64,000 bases of DNA from contig NZ_JBGEDP010000001.1 of assembly GCF_041206865.1 (NCBI RefSeq), positions 2,976,001 to 3,040,000 of the forward strand. Reading direction: 5' to 3'. The translations under genes were made by a program, and so were the position numbers. The notes beneath the pieces were generated by a model. It saw nothing but the letters and a program-made list of their open reading frames with translations. It was not told where the DNA came from and did no database searches. This DNA comes from Mycobacterium sp. HUMS_12744610. GTDB taxonomy: Bacteria; Actinomycetota; Actinomycetes; Mycobacteriales; Mycobacteriaceae. Below are positions 1 to 9,349 of this stretch, one piece after another (position 1 is the stretch's first letter; each line of letters opens with the position of its first letter).

Positions 1-93
1 CACCTCGCGGCCCGCGGCGGCCAGCACGCCGGCACAACGCAACCCGGCCAGGCCCGCGCCGATGACCAGCACCTCGACGTCGTCGTCGGTCAC
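1..93 (-). CDS. FAD/NAD(P)-binding oxidoreductase, N-terminal fragment
   Basis: The first 31 codons of a gene that runs off the left edge. The translation reads VTDDDVEVLVIGAGLAGLRC and then a second helix, a classic Rossmann dinucleotide-binding start (GxGxxG within GAGLAG) as in flavin amine oxidases and FAD monooxygenases. The GTG start at 93 lies five bases after the stop of the DUF427 gene, so the two are probably co-transcribed. The subfamily cannot be told from this piece. Confidence 0.75.
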   Translation of the reverse strand, partial: MTDDDVEVLVIGAGLAGLRCAGVLAAAGREV

Positions 94-97
94 CGCG

Positions 98-592
98 TCA
101 CCAACCCATCGATCGGGGACCGCCTTTGAACGGACCGGTGATCCAGCTGGTGATCCAGCCACCGTAGAAATCACCCGGCTGCGGCACGACGACCTCGCCG
201 TTGACGGTGCACCGGTCGACCCGCGAAGCCATCACCGCGACCATGCCGGCGATCGACGCGAACGCGGGTGTCGGGCTCGGATAGGTCCACGCCGCCTTCG
301 GGGCGACGGCGTTGCCGCCGACGACGTCGTAGTAGGCGGCCTGACCTTTCCATTCGCACCACGAGCTGCCGGACACCGGGCGCAACGCCCTGGCGGTGAA
401 CGCGTCGCGGGGAAGGTAGTAGGTGGGTGGGTGGCTGGTTTCGAGCACCCGAAGGGCCCGCGAGGCCGACGCCACCACCTCACCGCCGAGCTCGACGGTG
501 ATGGCACCGGTGAAGGGCTCGATCCGGGGCGGCCGCGGATAGTCCCACACGTTTTCCGGCTGCGGGGCGTCGCGTTGGCGTTGGCGAGTCAT
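98..592 (-). CDS. DUF427 domain protein
   Basis: A 164-residue protein of the DUF427 (NTP_transf_9-like) family, which forms small beta-rich cytosolic proteins of unknown function. Family features visible are an N-terminal EPFTGAITVELGGEVVA strand pair, the TSHPPTYYLP segment near residues 52-62, the SSWCEWKGQAAYYDV core near residues 75-90 and a C-terminal GPFKGGPRS tail. It is full length for the family. It precedes the truncated FAD oxidoreductase on the same strand with a five-base gap, suggesting a two-gene operon. Confidence 0.85.
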   Translation of the reverse strand: MTRQRQRDAPQPENVWDYPRPPRIEPFTGAITVELGGEVVASASRALRVLETSHPPTYYLPRDAFTARALRPVSGSSWCEWKGQAAYYDVVGGNAVAPKAAWTYPSPTPAFASIAGMVAVMASRVDRCTVNGEVVVPQPGDFYGGWITSWITGPFKGGPRSMGW

Positions 593-676
593 GCCCGGGT
601 CCCGGGGCGGGCGGTCACGTCGCGGGCCGGCAACACGAAGCCCACGGTACGCCGGGCGGGCGCGTGCCCGGGCGGG

Positions 677-1651
677 TTACCGCAGGCTCAGCCAGACCAG
701 GCTGGCGCCGCCGACCACGGCGCAGTAGATGGCGAACGGCGTGAGCGTGCGGGTCTCGAAGTAACTGGTGAGGTACCGCACGGCGAAGTAGGCGCTGACG
801 AACGATGCGATGCTGCCTGCCACGACCTGGCCGAAGATGCCCTCGCCCAGCGGCCCGAACAACTCCGGGATCTTGTACAGCCCGGCGGCCAGGATGATCG
901 GCGTCGCCAGCAGGAAGGAGAAGCGGGCGGCGTCTTCGTGCGACAGGCCGCGCCACAGCCCGGCCACGATGGTGATGCCCGAGCGGCTGATGCCGGGGAA
1001 CAGCGCGAGGATCTGGGCGCACCCGATAAGCACACCGCGGCCCAGCGGCAGGCGGCCGAGCCGGTCGTCGACGGCCTCGCCGCCGTGGGCCTGCGCCGCC
1101 TCGGCGGCCGGGCCCGCCGGTGCGGGGGCGAGGCGGCGACGCAGCACCTCGCCGGCATAAAGGGCGAAGCCGTTCAGCAGCAGGAACGCCGCCGACGGGA
1201 TGGGTTTGCCCAGTGTCGTGCGGAACGTCGATTCCAGCAGCAGCCCGGCCAGCCCCACCGGGATGGTGGCCGCCACCAGCAGCCAGGCCAGCCGCTCGCC
1301 CGAGGTCTGGATGCGGCGATGCCGCACCGACGACACCAGTCCGGCCACGATGCGCACCCAGTCCCGCCAGAAGAACACCAGCAGGGCGGCGGCGGTCGCG
1401 ACGTGCAGACCGACTATGAAGGCCAGGTACGGCGACTTCGGGGCGGAGACGTTGAGGTCCTGCGCCCACCGCCCCCCGATCAGCGCCGGGACCAGCACCG
1501 AGTGGCCGAGGCTGGATACCGGGAACAACTCGGTGACGCCCTGGAAAGCGCCGACCACCACGGCCTCGAGGTAGCTCAAGTGCGCGCTCACGCCTGGGAT
1601 GCCCCCCATCGGCTCCATCGGAATTGTGTCGACAGGTACGGCTTCGCGCAC
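677..1651 (-). CDS. uppP: Undecaprenyl-diphosphatase (UppP/BacA family)
   Basis: An integral membrane phosphatase that regenerates undecaprenyl (in mycobacteria, decaprenyl) phosphate for peptidoglycan and arabinogalactan synthesis. The two family signatures are present: TELFPVSSLGH near residues 41-51 and PGISRSGITI near residue 220, with many hydrophobic segments. At 324 residues it is longer than usual. The first 20 residues look non-native, and a GTG at 1591 (VSAHLSYLEAVVV) is an equally good start. It differs from the common mycobacterial form, which I recall as starting near QGLTEFLPVSSSGH, so it may be a second paralogue. It is divergent from the CoA-transferase gene. Confidence 0.85.
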   Translation of the reverse strand: MREAVPVDTIPMEPMGGIPGVSAHLSYLEAVVVGAFQGVTELFPVSSLGHSVLVPALIGGRWAQDLNVSAPKSPYLAFIVGLHVATAAALLVFFWRDWVRIVAGLVSSVRHRRIQTSGERLAWLLVAATIPVGLAGLLLESTFRTTLGKPIPSAAFLLLNGFALYAGEVLRRRLAPAPAGPAAEAAQAHGGEAVDDRLGRLPLGRGVLIGCAQILALFPGISRSGITIVAGLWRGLSHEDAARFSFLLATPIILAAGLYKIPELFGPLGEGIFGQVVAGSIASFVSAYFAVRYLTSYFETRTLTPFAIYCAVVGGASLVWLSLR

Positions 1652-1754
1652 CGGCCTGTGACGTTAGTCGACGCCGCCCGCACCCGGCCCACCGACCGGG
1701 GATCGCGACGGGCGCATCGAAGCCGGCGACCGGTCCCGACTGTACGGTGTGCAG

Positions 1755-4148
1755 ATGGCCGACGGGTTGCTCGACGCCGTGCGCGTCCTCGACTTGTCCA
1801 CGGGGGACGCCGACGCGGTGACCCGCCTGTTCGCCGATCTGGGCGCCGACGTCCTCAAGGTCGAGACGCCGGGCGGGAGCCCGGAACGCGAGGCGCTGCC
1901 GACGCTGGGCGGTGCCGGCGTGGCGTTCGCGATGCACAACGCCAACAAGCGCGCCACGGTGCTGGACCCGTACGACGACGGCGACTGCGACCGCTTCCAC
2001 GAACTGGTCGCGGGCGCCGACATCGTCGTCGACAGCGGCCCCGAAGGGCTGGCCGCCGCGTTCGGGACCTCCGCCGCGCACCTGGCCGCCCACCACCAGC
2101 AGCTGGTCGTGGTCTCGATCACCGACTTCGGTGCCACGGGGCCGCGGTCGTCGTGGCGGGCCACCGATCCGGTGCTGTACGCGATGGGCGGCTCGCTGTC
2201 GCGGTCGGGGCCTCCCACCGGCACCCCGGTGCTGCCGCCGGACGGCATCGCCTCGGCGACCGCCGCCGTGCAGGCCGCATGGGCCACACTCGTCGCGTAC
2301 TACAACCGGTTGCGTTGCGGCACAGGCGAATACATCGACTTCTCCCGGTTCGACGCCGTCGTCATGTCACTGGACCCCGCGTTCGGCGCGCACGGGCAGG
2401 CCGCGGCCGGGATCCGTCGCGCGGGGCGGTGGCGCGGGCGCCCGAGGAACCAGGACGCCTACCCGATCCATGCCTGCAAGGACGGCTACGTCCGGTTGTG
2501 CGTGATGGCGCCGCGGCAATGGCGCGGCCTGCGGCGCTGGCTGGGGGAGCCGGAGGCCTTCCAGGACCCCCGCTACGACGTGATCGGCGAGCGGTTCGCG
2601 GCCTGGCCGGAGATCGGGGTGCTGATCGAGGCCTTGTTCGCCGATCAGACCATGGCAGAGCTGGTGGCCGCCGGCCAAGAGCACGGGGTGCCGATCGCCG
2701 CGGTGCTGACGCCGTCGCAGATCCTGGCCTCCGACCATTTCGAGGCGGTCGGCGCGATCACCGACGCGGAACTGGCTCACGGCGTGCGCGCCCGGGTGCC
2801 GAACGGCTATTTCGTCGTCGACGGGCAGCGCGCCGGGTACCGCACCGCGGCCCCCGCGGCCGGGCAGGACGAACCGTACTGGCGCGCCAACCCGGCGGTG
2901 GTGACGTCGCCGTCCGGCCGGATCGGCGACTATCCGTTCGCGGGGCTGCGCATCCTCGACCTGGGTGTCATCGTCGCCGGCGGCGAGCTGAGCCGGTTGT
3001 TCGGCGACATGGGCGCCGAGATCGTCAAGATCGAAAGCGCCGACTATCCCGACGGGCTGCGCCAGGCCCGCGCCGGCGAGGCGATGAGCGAGTCGTTCGC
3101 CTGGACCCACCGCAACAACCTGGGCTTCGGCCTAAACCTGCGCAGCGCCGAGGGCAACCGGATCTTCCGCCGCCTCGTCGCCGAGGCGGACGCGGTCTTC
3201 GCCAACTTCAAGCCTGGAACCCTTGCCTCCCTTGGGTTTTCGTACGAGGAACTGCGCGCTGCAAACCCGCGTGTCGTGCTCGCGGAGAGCAGCGCCTACG
3301 GCGACAGCGGGCCGTGGAGCGCCCGCCTGGGCTACGGCCCGCTGGTGCGGGCGACCACCGGCGTCACCCGGCTCTGGACACCGGCCGACCCCGACGAAGG
3401 GGCCGGGGCCGCCCGGCACGCCTTCTACGACGCGACGACGATATTTCCCGACCACGTTGTCGGCCGGGTCACCGCCATCGCGGCGCTGGCGGCGCTGATC
3501 CACCGCGACCGGACCGGCGGCGGGGCGCACGTGCACATCTCCCAGGCCGAGGTCGTGGTGAACCAGCTCGACACCCTCTACGTCACCCGGGCCGCGCTGG
3601 CCGCCGGCCTGGCCCGAATCCACGAGGACACCGCCCTGCACGCCGTCTACCCGTGTGCGGGCGACGACGAATGGTGCGTCATCTCCATCCGGGACGACGA
3701 CGAATGGCGCTGCATAGCTTCGGCTTTCGACCGCCCACAGTGGGCCGAGGACCAGCGCTTCGCCACCGGCGAGGCGCGCCTGGCCAACCGGCGCGAGCTG
3801 GTGGAGCTGGTCTCCTCCTGGACCCGCACCCGCACCCCGGCGCGGGTCGCCCAACTGCTGCAGTCGGCCGGGGTCGCCGCCGGACCGATGAACCGCCCCC
3901 CGGACCTCCTCGAGGACCAGCAGCTGCGAGACCGGAAACTGTTCGCCGAGATGGTGCATCCGCTCATCGAACGTCGGCTGCCGGCCGAGACCGGCCCGGC
4001 CCCGTTCGGGCACATTCCGCCGGCCCGCCAGCGCCCCGCGCCGCAACCCGGGCAGGACACCCGCGTGATCTGCCGGGAGTTGCTGGGGATGAGCGACGCG
4101 GAGACCGAGCGGCTGATCACCGACGGCGTGCTGTTCGGTCCGGCGTGA
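1755..4148 (+). CDS. Tandem CaiB/BaiF (family III) CoA-transferase
   Basis: Two family III CoA-transferase modules are fused in one 797-residue chain. The first begins VRVLDLSTGDADAVTRLFADLGADVLKVETPGG, and the second starts near residue 395 with a repeat of the same pattern (LRILDLGVIVAGG and then MGAEIVKIES). The enzyme class moves CoA between acyl groups. The order with the next gene, a thiolase-like protein, matches my memory of Rv1866-Rv1867 and suggests shared acyl-CoA metabolism. I chose ATG 1755; an in-frame GTG lies at 1749. Confidence 0.88.
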   Translation: MADGLLDAVRVLDLSTGDADAVTRLFADLGADVLKVETPGGSPEREALPTLGGAGVAFAMHNANKRATVLDPYDDGDCDRFHELVAGADIVVDSGPEGLAAAFGTSAAHLAAHHQQLVVVSITDFGATGPRSSWRATDPVLYAMGGSLSRSGPPTGTPVLPPDGIASATAAVQAAWATLVAYYNRLRCGTGEYIDFSRFDAVVMSLDPAFGAHGQAAAGIRRAGRWRGRPRNQDAYPIHACKDGYVRLCVMAPRQWRGLRRWLGEPEAFQDPRYDVIGERFAAWPEIGVLIEALFADQTMAELVAAGQEHGVPIAAVLTPSQILASDHFEAVGAITDAELAHGVRARVPNGYFVVDGQRAGYRTAAPAAGQDEPYWRANPAVVTSPSGRIGDYPFAGLRILDLGVIVAGGELSRLFGDMGAEIVKIESADYPDGLRQARAGEAMSESFAWTHRNNLGFGLNLRSAEGNRIFRRLVAEADAVFANFKPGTLASLGFSYEELRAANPRVVLAESSAYGDSGPWSARLGYGPLVRATTGVTRLWTPADPDEGAGAARHAFYDATTIFPDHVVGRVTAIAALAALIHRDRTGGGAHVHISQAEVVVNQLDTLYVTRAALAAGLARIHEDTALHAVYPCAGDDEWCVISIRDDDEWRCIASAFDRPQWAEDQRFATGEARLANRRELVELVSSWTRTRTPARVAQLLQSAGVAAGPMNRPPDLLEDQQLRDRKLFAEMVHPLIERRLPAETGPAPFGHIPPARQRPAPQPGQDTRVICRELLGMSDAETERLITDGVLFGPA

Positions 4149-4200
4149 TGCCGGGCGGGCCATCAGCGACCGCGGGCGTTCGCCACGCTAGGTTCGGTCT

Positions 4201-5685
4201 ATGACCGTCGACCCCAGGACACCGGTGTTGGTCGGCTACGGCCAGGTCAACCACCACGACGAGATCGACCCGCACCGGCGATCCGTCGAACCGGTGGACC
4301 TGATGGCCGCCGCGGCCGGGCAGGCCGCCGAGGCCCGGGTGATCGAGGCGGTGGACTCCGTTCGCGTGGTCAACGTGCTGTCGGCCCGCTATCGCGATCC
4401 CGGCCTGCTGCTCGGGCAGCGGATCGGCGCCGCGAACTTCACCACCCTGTACAGCCCGATCGGCGGCAACGTGCCGCAATCGCTGGTCAACCAGGCCTGC
4501 CTGGACATTCAGCGGGGCAACGCCGGGGTGGTGCTGCTCGCCGGCGCCGAGACCTGGCGCACCAGAACCGGGCTGAAGTCGCTGGGCGGCAGGCTGGTGT
4601 GGACAGTGCAGGACGAATCCGTGCCGATGGCGGAGGTCAGCGGCGAGGATGTCCCCATGGCCGGCGAGGCCGAGCTCAGGATCCGGCTCGACCGCCCGGC
4701 GTACGTCTACCCGCTGTTCGAGCAGTCGCTGCGCATCGCCAACGGCGAGTCGATCGAGGACCACGCCGAGCGGATCGGGCGGCTGTGGGCCCGTTTCAAC
4801 GCCGTCGCGGTCGGCAACCCCCACGCCTGGATCCGCACCCCGATGACCGCCGAGGAGATCCGGCAACCCGGGCCGCGGAACCGCATGGTCAGCTGGCCGT
4901 ACACGAAGCTGCTGAACTCGAACAACATGGTCGACCAGGGGGCCGCGCTGGTACTGACCTCGGTGGAGCAGGCGAGGCGCCTGCAGATCCCCGCCGAACG
5001 GTGGGTGTACCCGCACGCGGGCACCGACGCCCACGACACTCCGGCCATCGCCGAGCGCGACGAGTTGCACCGGTCGCCGGCCATCCGGATCGCCGGGGCC
5101 CGGGCGCTCGAACTGGCCGGGCTCGGCGTCGACGACGTCGACTTCGTCGACCTGTACTCGTGTTTCCCCTCGGCGGTCCAGGTCGCCGCGGGCGAACTGG
5201 GGTTGAGCGTCGACGATCCGTCCCGCCCGCTCACCGTGACCGGCGGGCTGACCTTCGCCGGCGGCCCGTGGAGCAACTACGTCATGCACTCCATCGCCAC
5301 CGCCGCCGAGTTGCTGGTGGCAAACCCCGGTCGGCGGGCGCTGATCACCGCCAACGGCGGCTACCTGACCAAGCACAGCATCGGTGTGTACGGCACCGAA
5401 CCGCCGGACGAATTTCGGTGGGAGGACGTCCAGGCGGCGGTGGATCGGGAACCGACCCGCAAGGCGTTGGTGGAGTGGGACGGCGTCGGGACCGTCGAGG
5501 CGTGGACGACACCGTTCGACCGGGAGGGACGGCCGGAGAAGGCCTTCGTGGCCGTGCGCACGCCGGACGGGGCGCGCACCTTGGCGGTGATCGCCGATGC
5601 CGACGCCGCGGCGGCGACCGTGCGTGAGGACATCGGTGGCGCCGAGGTCGCCGTCGCCGCGGACGGCAGCGCCACCCTGCGGTAA
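4201..5685 (+). CDS. Thiolase-like acetyl-CoA acetyltransferase (TLP1-type)
   Basis: A 494-residue thiolase-fold protein beginning TPVLVGYGQVNHHDE and containing the conserved late segment ANGGYLTKHSIGVYGTEP around residues 393-410. The last 90 or so residues form an extra beta-rich domain seen in mycobacterial thiolase-like type 1 proteins. Family members may lack full thiolase activity, so lipid transfer or CoA binding is as likely as carbon-carbon bond chemistry. It starts 52 bases after the CoA-transferase and is probably in the same operon. Confidence 0.8.
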   Translation: MTVDPRTPVLVGYGQVNHHDEIDPHRRSVEPVDLMAAAAGQAAEARVIEAVDSVRVVNVLSARYRDPGLLLGQRIGAANFTTLYSPIGGNVPQSLVNQACLDIQRGNAGVVLLAGAETWRTRTGLKSLGGRLVWTVQDESVPMAEVSGEDVPMAGEAELRIRLDRPAYVYPLFEQSLRIANGESIEDHAERIGRLWARFNAVAVGNPHAWIRTPMTAEEIRQPGPRNRMVSWPYTKLLNSNNMVDQGAALVLTSVEQARRLQIPAERWVYPHAGTDAHDTPAIAERDELHRSPAIRIAGARALELAGLGVDDVDFVDLYSCFPSAVQVAAGELGLSVDDPSRPLTVTGGLTFAGGPWSNYVMHSIATAAELLVANPGRRALITANGGYLTKHSIGVYGTEPPDEFRWEDVQAAVDREPTRKALVEWDGVGTVEAWTTPFDREGRPEKAFVAVRTPDGARTLAVIADADAAAATVREDIGGAEVAVAADGSATLR

Positions 5686-5792
5686 TTCTCAACCGCATCG
5701 CGGCAGACCAGGGCGCCGCGGATGCGGTAACGGTCGCGTAAGTGACGGCGACGTGCCTATTGTCGAGTGTGACGTTGGGAGGGGTGAGCCCA

Positions 5793-7928
5793 GTGCAGAT
5801 CCTGGTTACCGACGCCACCGGCACAGTCGGGCGGCTGGTCGCGCGCCAGCTGCTGGCTGCCGGGCACAGCGTCACCGGTATCGCCGAGCGCCGGCACGCC
5901 GCCCTGGATCCGGGGGTGGAGTTCGTGCGCGCCCCGCTCAGCGACCCGGTGTTGCAGGAGCTGACCGACGAGGCCGACGCCGTGATCCACTTGGCCCCGG
6001 TCGATCCCACCGCACCCGGCAACGCGGACATCGGCGGGCTCGCCCGGGTTACCGACGCGGCGGCCCGCTCCGGGGCCCGCCTGCTGTTCGTGTCCCAGGC
6101 CGCGGGCCGGCCCGACCTGTACGAGCCGGCCGAGGCGCTGGTGGCCACGAGCTGGGGCCCGACGTTGGTGGTCCGGGCCGCCCCCCCCGTCGGCCGCCAG
6201 CTCGACTGGACGGTGTGCCGCACCGTGGCCACGCTGCTGCGCGCCAAGGTCTCCACCCAGCCGATCCGGGTGCTGCACATCGAGGATCTGGTGCGTTTCC
6301 TGGTGTCGTCGCTGAACACGGACCGGACCGGTGTGGTGGACCTGGCCACCCCGGACACCATCAACGTCGTCACCGCGTGGCGGCTGCTGCGGTCGGTGAA
6401 CTCGCGGTCGCGTCTGCACCGGCTCCGCGGCTGGCCGCAGCTGGCTCCCGAAATGGATATCTCTGCAGCACAAGAGGATTGGATTTTCGAGTGCGGCTGG
6501 CAGGCGTTCGACGCGATCGCCGACACCGCGCGCGGGCTCGTCGGCCGCCGGCTCGAAGCCACCGGTGCGCCCGACCACGGAAGCCAATTGCCGCTGCCGG
6601 TCGAGGTTTTGCCGCGCCCGTCGGCCGACGAGTTGCCCAGCGCCGCACCCGAGGGCCTCGAGGGCGAGTTCGACGACCGGATCGACCTGCGGTTCCCGGT
6701 CTTCAGCGCGAGCACTCTCGCCGAGGCACTGCCCGGCCCGCTGACGCCGATCACCTTGGACGTCCAGATGAGTGGCCTGCGCACGGCCGGCCGGGTGCTG
6801 GGAGAGGTGCTCACGCTCGGCGGCGTGGTCGGCGACGAGTGGGGGAGCCGGGCCGTCGCGGTGTTCGGCCACCGCCCCTACATCGGTGTTTCGACGAACG
6901 TTCTTGCTGCCGAACAACTTCCGGGCTGGGACCGGGAGGCGGTCGTGCGGCGCACGCTGGCCGGTCGGACCCAGGTGCCCAACCTGCTGCCGTTCGGTGA
7001 GCCCCAGTTGGCCGGCGGAGCACTGGGCTCGGTCGCCAAAGCGATCGTCGCGGCGCGGTCACTGGCCCTGTTGCGTCACCTCAAAGCCGACACGCAGGCC
7101 TACAGCGCGGCCGCCGGGGCGGAGCAGTTGGACGCGGCGCAGCTGGCCGCGCTGCCGGATTCCGGCCTGGTAGTTCGGGTTCCGCTGTTGCGCGACCGAA
7201 TTCACCAGGGTTGGACCCTGACGGCGCTCTGGCTCATCGACACCGGCGTCACGGCGGCGGCGCTGGAACACACCCAGGCGGGCGGCAGCGTGTCCGGAAT
7301 AGGCATGATCATGGAAAGCAACCGCATCGCCGCCGAAACCGCCGAACTGGCGGCCGTGCTGCGCGACGACCCGCCGTTGTGCGCCCTGGCCCGGGAAGGG
7401 AACGTCGGCAGCATCCGCGCGTTGTCCCCTTCCGCCGCAGCCAAATTCGATGCCGCGATCGCCCGGATCGGGCACCGCGGGCCCGGCGATGCCGAACTGG
7501 CCGCGCGGGTCTTCGGCGACGACCCGGAGATGCTGCTACAGACCGCCGCCCATTTCGCCGCCGCCGCGCCGCACGACCCGGAGGCAACGTCGGCGACCCT
7601 CGCACAACGCCTTGCCGATGCCGCCCGCGGCTCGCGGGAACTGGCCCACGACACCACTCTGCGATTCACCCACCAGCTTCGGCTGACGTTGCGGGAGTTG
7701 GGATCTCGGCGTGTCGACGCCGACCTGCTCGATGTCGCCGACGACGTGTTCTACCTGACCTGCGACGAACTGGTCAGCGTCCCGGCCGACGCCCGGTTGC
7801 GGGTCAAACGCCGCCGCGCCGAACGGGAACGCCTGCAGGCCCAGCGCCCGCCCGAGGTCATCGACGGAAAGTGGACGCCCGTCGATCAGGACCCGGATTG
7901 CACGGACGCCCCGGCGGAGAACGAGTGA
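5793..7928 (+). CDS. Rv1868-like NAD-binding SDR/PEP-utilizing-like protein
   Basis: A large protein of about 711 residues with an N-terminal short-chain dehydrogenase/epimerase Rossmann domain (VTDATGTVGRLVARQLLAAG) and a long C-terminal part. The last 60 residues (DDVFYLTCDELV followed by RRRAERERLQAQ) resemble the linker that normally leads into a PEP-utilizing mobile domain, but the chain stops there, so the phospho-histidine domain is absent. Position after the thiolase-like gene matches my recollection of Rv1868. I chose GTG 5793 because a GGGAGGGG ribosome site precedes it. The substrate is unknown. Confidence 0.7.
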   Translation: MQILVTDATGTVGRLVARQLLAAGHSVTGIAERRHAALDPGVEFVRAPLSDPVLQELTDEADAVIHLAPVDPTAPGNADIGGLARVTDAAARSGARLLFVSQAAGRPDLYEPAEALVATSWGPTLVVRAAPPVGRQLDWTVCRTVATLLRAKVSTQPIRVLHIEDLVRFLVSSLNTDRTGVVDLATPDTINVVTAWRLLRSVNSRSRLHRLRGWPQLAPEMDISAAQEDWIFECGWQAFDAIADTARGLVGRRLEATGAPDHGSQLPLPVEVLPRPSADELPSAAPEGLEGEFDDRIDLRFPVFSASTLAEALPGPLTPITLDVQMSGLRTAGRVLGEVLTLGGVVGDEWGSRAVAVFGHRPYIGVSTNVLAAEQLPGWDREAVVRRTLAGRTQVPNLLPFGEPQLAGGALGSVAKAIVAARSLALLRHLKADTQAYSAAAGAEQLDAAQLAALPDSGLVVRVPLLRDRIHQGWTLTALWLIDTGVTAAALEHTQAGGSVSGIGMIMESNRIAAETAELAAVLRDDPPLCALAREGNVGSIRALSPSAAAKFDAAIARIGHRGPGDAELAARVFGDDPEMLLQTAAHFAAAAPHDPEATSATLAQRLADAARGSRELAHDTTLRFTHQLRLTLRELGSRRVDADLLDVADDVFYLTCDELVSVPADARLRVKRRRAERERLQAQRPPEVIDGKWTPVDQDPDCTDAPAENE

Positions 7929-7938
7929 TCGCTCCCGT

Positions 7939-8664
7939 TCAACTCAGTAGTCCGCGCAGAAAGAGCGCGTTGCGCACGGCGTGACCACCCAGGTCGTTGT
8001 TGAAGTACATCCACACGTCGCGGCCGTCGACGTCCCATTCCGTTATGTGCGCCACCCACCGCCGCAACTCCGCTTGCGGATACGAGCCCGCATACATCGC
8101 GTCCGGATCCGGCCCGTGCATCCGTACGTACACCAAATCCGTGGTGGCCCGCGGGATACACGGCAGACCGGCTCCGCTCATCACCACGTAGGCGGCCCGT
8201 CGGCTTTCCAGCAGCGCGAACACCGCCGCGTCGTTCCAGGTGGGGTGCCGCAACTCGACGGCCACCCGGATCGACGGCGGCATGGCTTGCAGGAAGGCGT
8301 CCAGGCGCGCGTCATCGCGCTGCTGTGCGGGATGCAGTTGGACCAGCAGCACGCCGTGGCGGTCACCGAGCAGATTCCAGCAGCGTTCGAACCGTTCGAT
8401 CCAGGGCTCCGGCGAGGCCAGCCGACGGTAGTGCGTGAGCCCGCGGTGCGCCTTGACCGACATGGTGAAGCCCGCCGGCAACTGATCGCGCCACGCCGCG
8501 AACGTCGCATCCTTGGGCCACCGGTAAAAACTCGCGTTCAGCTCGACGGTGTCGAAAACCTCGGCATAGCGCGCCAACCGGCGCGCGGCCGGCAGACCGG
8601 GCGGGTAGAGCACATCCACCCAGTGGTTGTAGGACCATCCGGACGTGCCGATCCGAACGGTCAC
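7939..8664 (-). CDS. DUF72 (YecE-like) TIM-barrel protein
   Basis: A 241-residue DUF72 protein starting with the typical IGTSGWSYNHWVDVLYP. Other family marks are VELNASFYRWP near residues 40-50, VLLVQLHP near residue 105 and YVRMHGPD near residue 198. The fold is a TIM barrel; no reaction is established. It converges on the Rv1868-like gene with a ten-base gap and is transcribed after the HhH nuclease. Confidence 0.9.
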   Translation of the reverse strand: MTVRIGTSGWSYNHWVDVLYPPGLPAARRLARYAEVFDTVELNASFYRWPKDATFAAWRDQLPAGFTMSVKAHRGLTHYRRLASPEPWIERFERCWNLLGDRHGVLLVQLHPAQQRDDARLDAFLQAMPPSIRVAVELRHPTWNDAAVFALLESRRAAYVVMSGAGLPCIPRATTDLVYVRMHGPDPDAMYAGSYPQAELRRWVAHITEWDVDGRDVWMYFNNDLGGHAVRNALFLRGLLS

Positions 8665-8671
8665 CGCCGGG

Positions 8672-9307
8672 TCAACCGGTCACCTGCCGGCGCACGTCGT
8701 CGTCCAGCGACACCCTGACGAGCGCTGCCGCCAGCCGCGAACAGCTGCGCGGCGCAAGGTCTTTGAGCTCGCCGGGCGTGGTGGGCAAACCCAGATCCTT
8801 TGCCGCGCCGGTGGCGCGGTCATCGTAGTACGGCTTCACCCACGGCCAGACGTCCTGCACCTCGCGTAGGTAGACGTCGGCGCCGGTGTCGCCGATTCCC
8901 TTGAACGTCTTGAGCAGACGCTTTGCCGCGGCCGCGTCGTGCTCGCTGCGCCCGGCGAGCTCGCGCAGATCACCGGAATACTCGTCGCGCACCTTCTCGG
9001 CCATCTCGGTCAGCCGGGTGGCCGAACTCTCGTCGTAGCGGGCGTAACTCGCCCTGCCGAACGCGTCGATCATGGTCTGGCGATCCGCTTCCAGGACGGC
9101 CCGAGGCGTGCGCAGGCCGGCCTTGAACAGTTCCCGTGCGGCGCCCATGGCAATGGACGCGTCGATCGGCTTGCTGGCGAGCATGCACAGCACCAAGAGC
9201 TGGAACAGCGGCATCGGCTTGTCTTCGAGCTTGATGTCGGCCTCGGCCGCATAGGTGGTCCCGGCGACCTCGAGCAGCCGGCGCGACACTTTCTTCGGCC
9301 CGTCCAT
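8672..9307 (-). CDS. Endonuclease III-like HhH-GPD protein
   Basis: A protein of about 211 residues resembling HhH base-excision glycosylases: LLVLCMLASKPIDASIA, then a helix-hairpin-helix type stretch LLKTFKGIGDTGADVYLREV near residues 145-165. The C-terminal cysteine cluster of true endonuclease III is missing. It may be a DNA repair enzyme or a diverged homologue. I chose ATG 9307 (MDGPKKVSRRLLEVAGTTYA); an earlier in-frame ATG at 9340 adds eleven unlikely residues. It shares a strand with the DUF72 gene eight bases downstream. Confidence 0.75.
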   Translation of the reverse strand: MDGPKKVSRRLLEVAGTTYAAEADIKLEDKPMPLFQLLVLCMLASKPIDASIAMGAARELFKAGLRTPRAVLEADRQTMIDAFGRASYARYDESSATRLTEMAEKVRDEYSGDLRELAGRSEHDAAAAKRLLKTFKGIGDTGADVYLREVQDVWPWVKPYYDDRATGAAKDLGLPTTPGELKDLAPRSCSRLAAALVRVSLDDDVRRQVTG

Positions 9308-9349
9308 GTCACGTCGCGTACCCGCACCGTGCCCGGGCAAACGACGCGG

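Noticed and set aside
62..4204. A 1380-codon open frame across the DUF427, uppP and CoA-transferase genes
   Set aside because: It is antisense or out of frame to three clear genes and is Arg/Pro rich, a typical shadow in G/C-rich DNA.
8385..8400. LexA-like TCGAAC/GTTCGA sequence
   Set aside because: The half sites have no four-base spacer and lie within the DUF72 gene.
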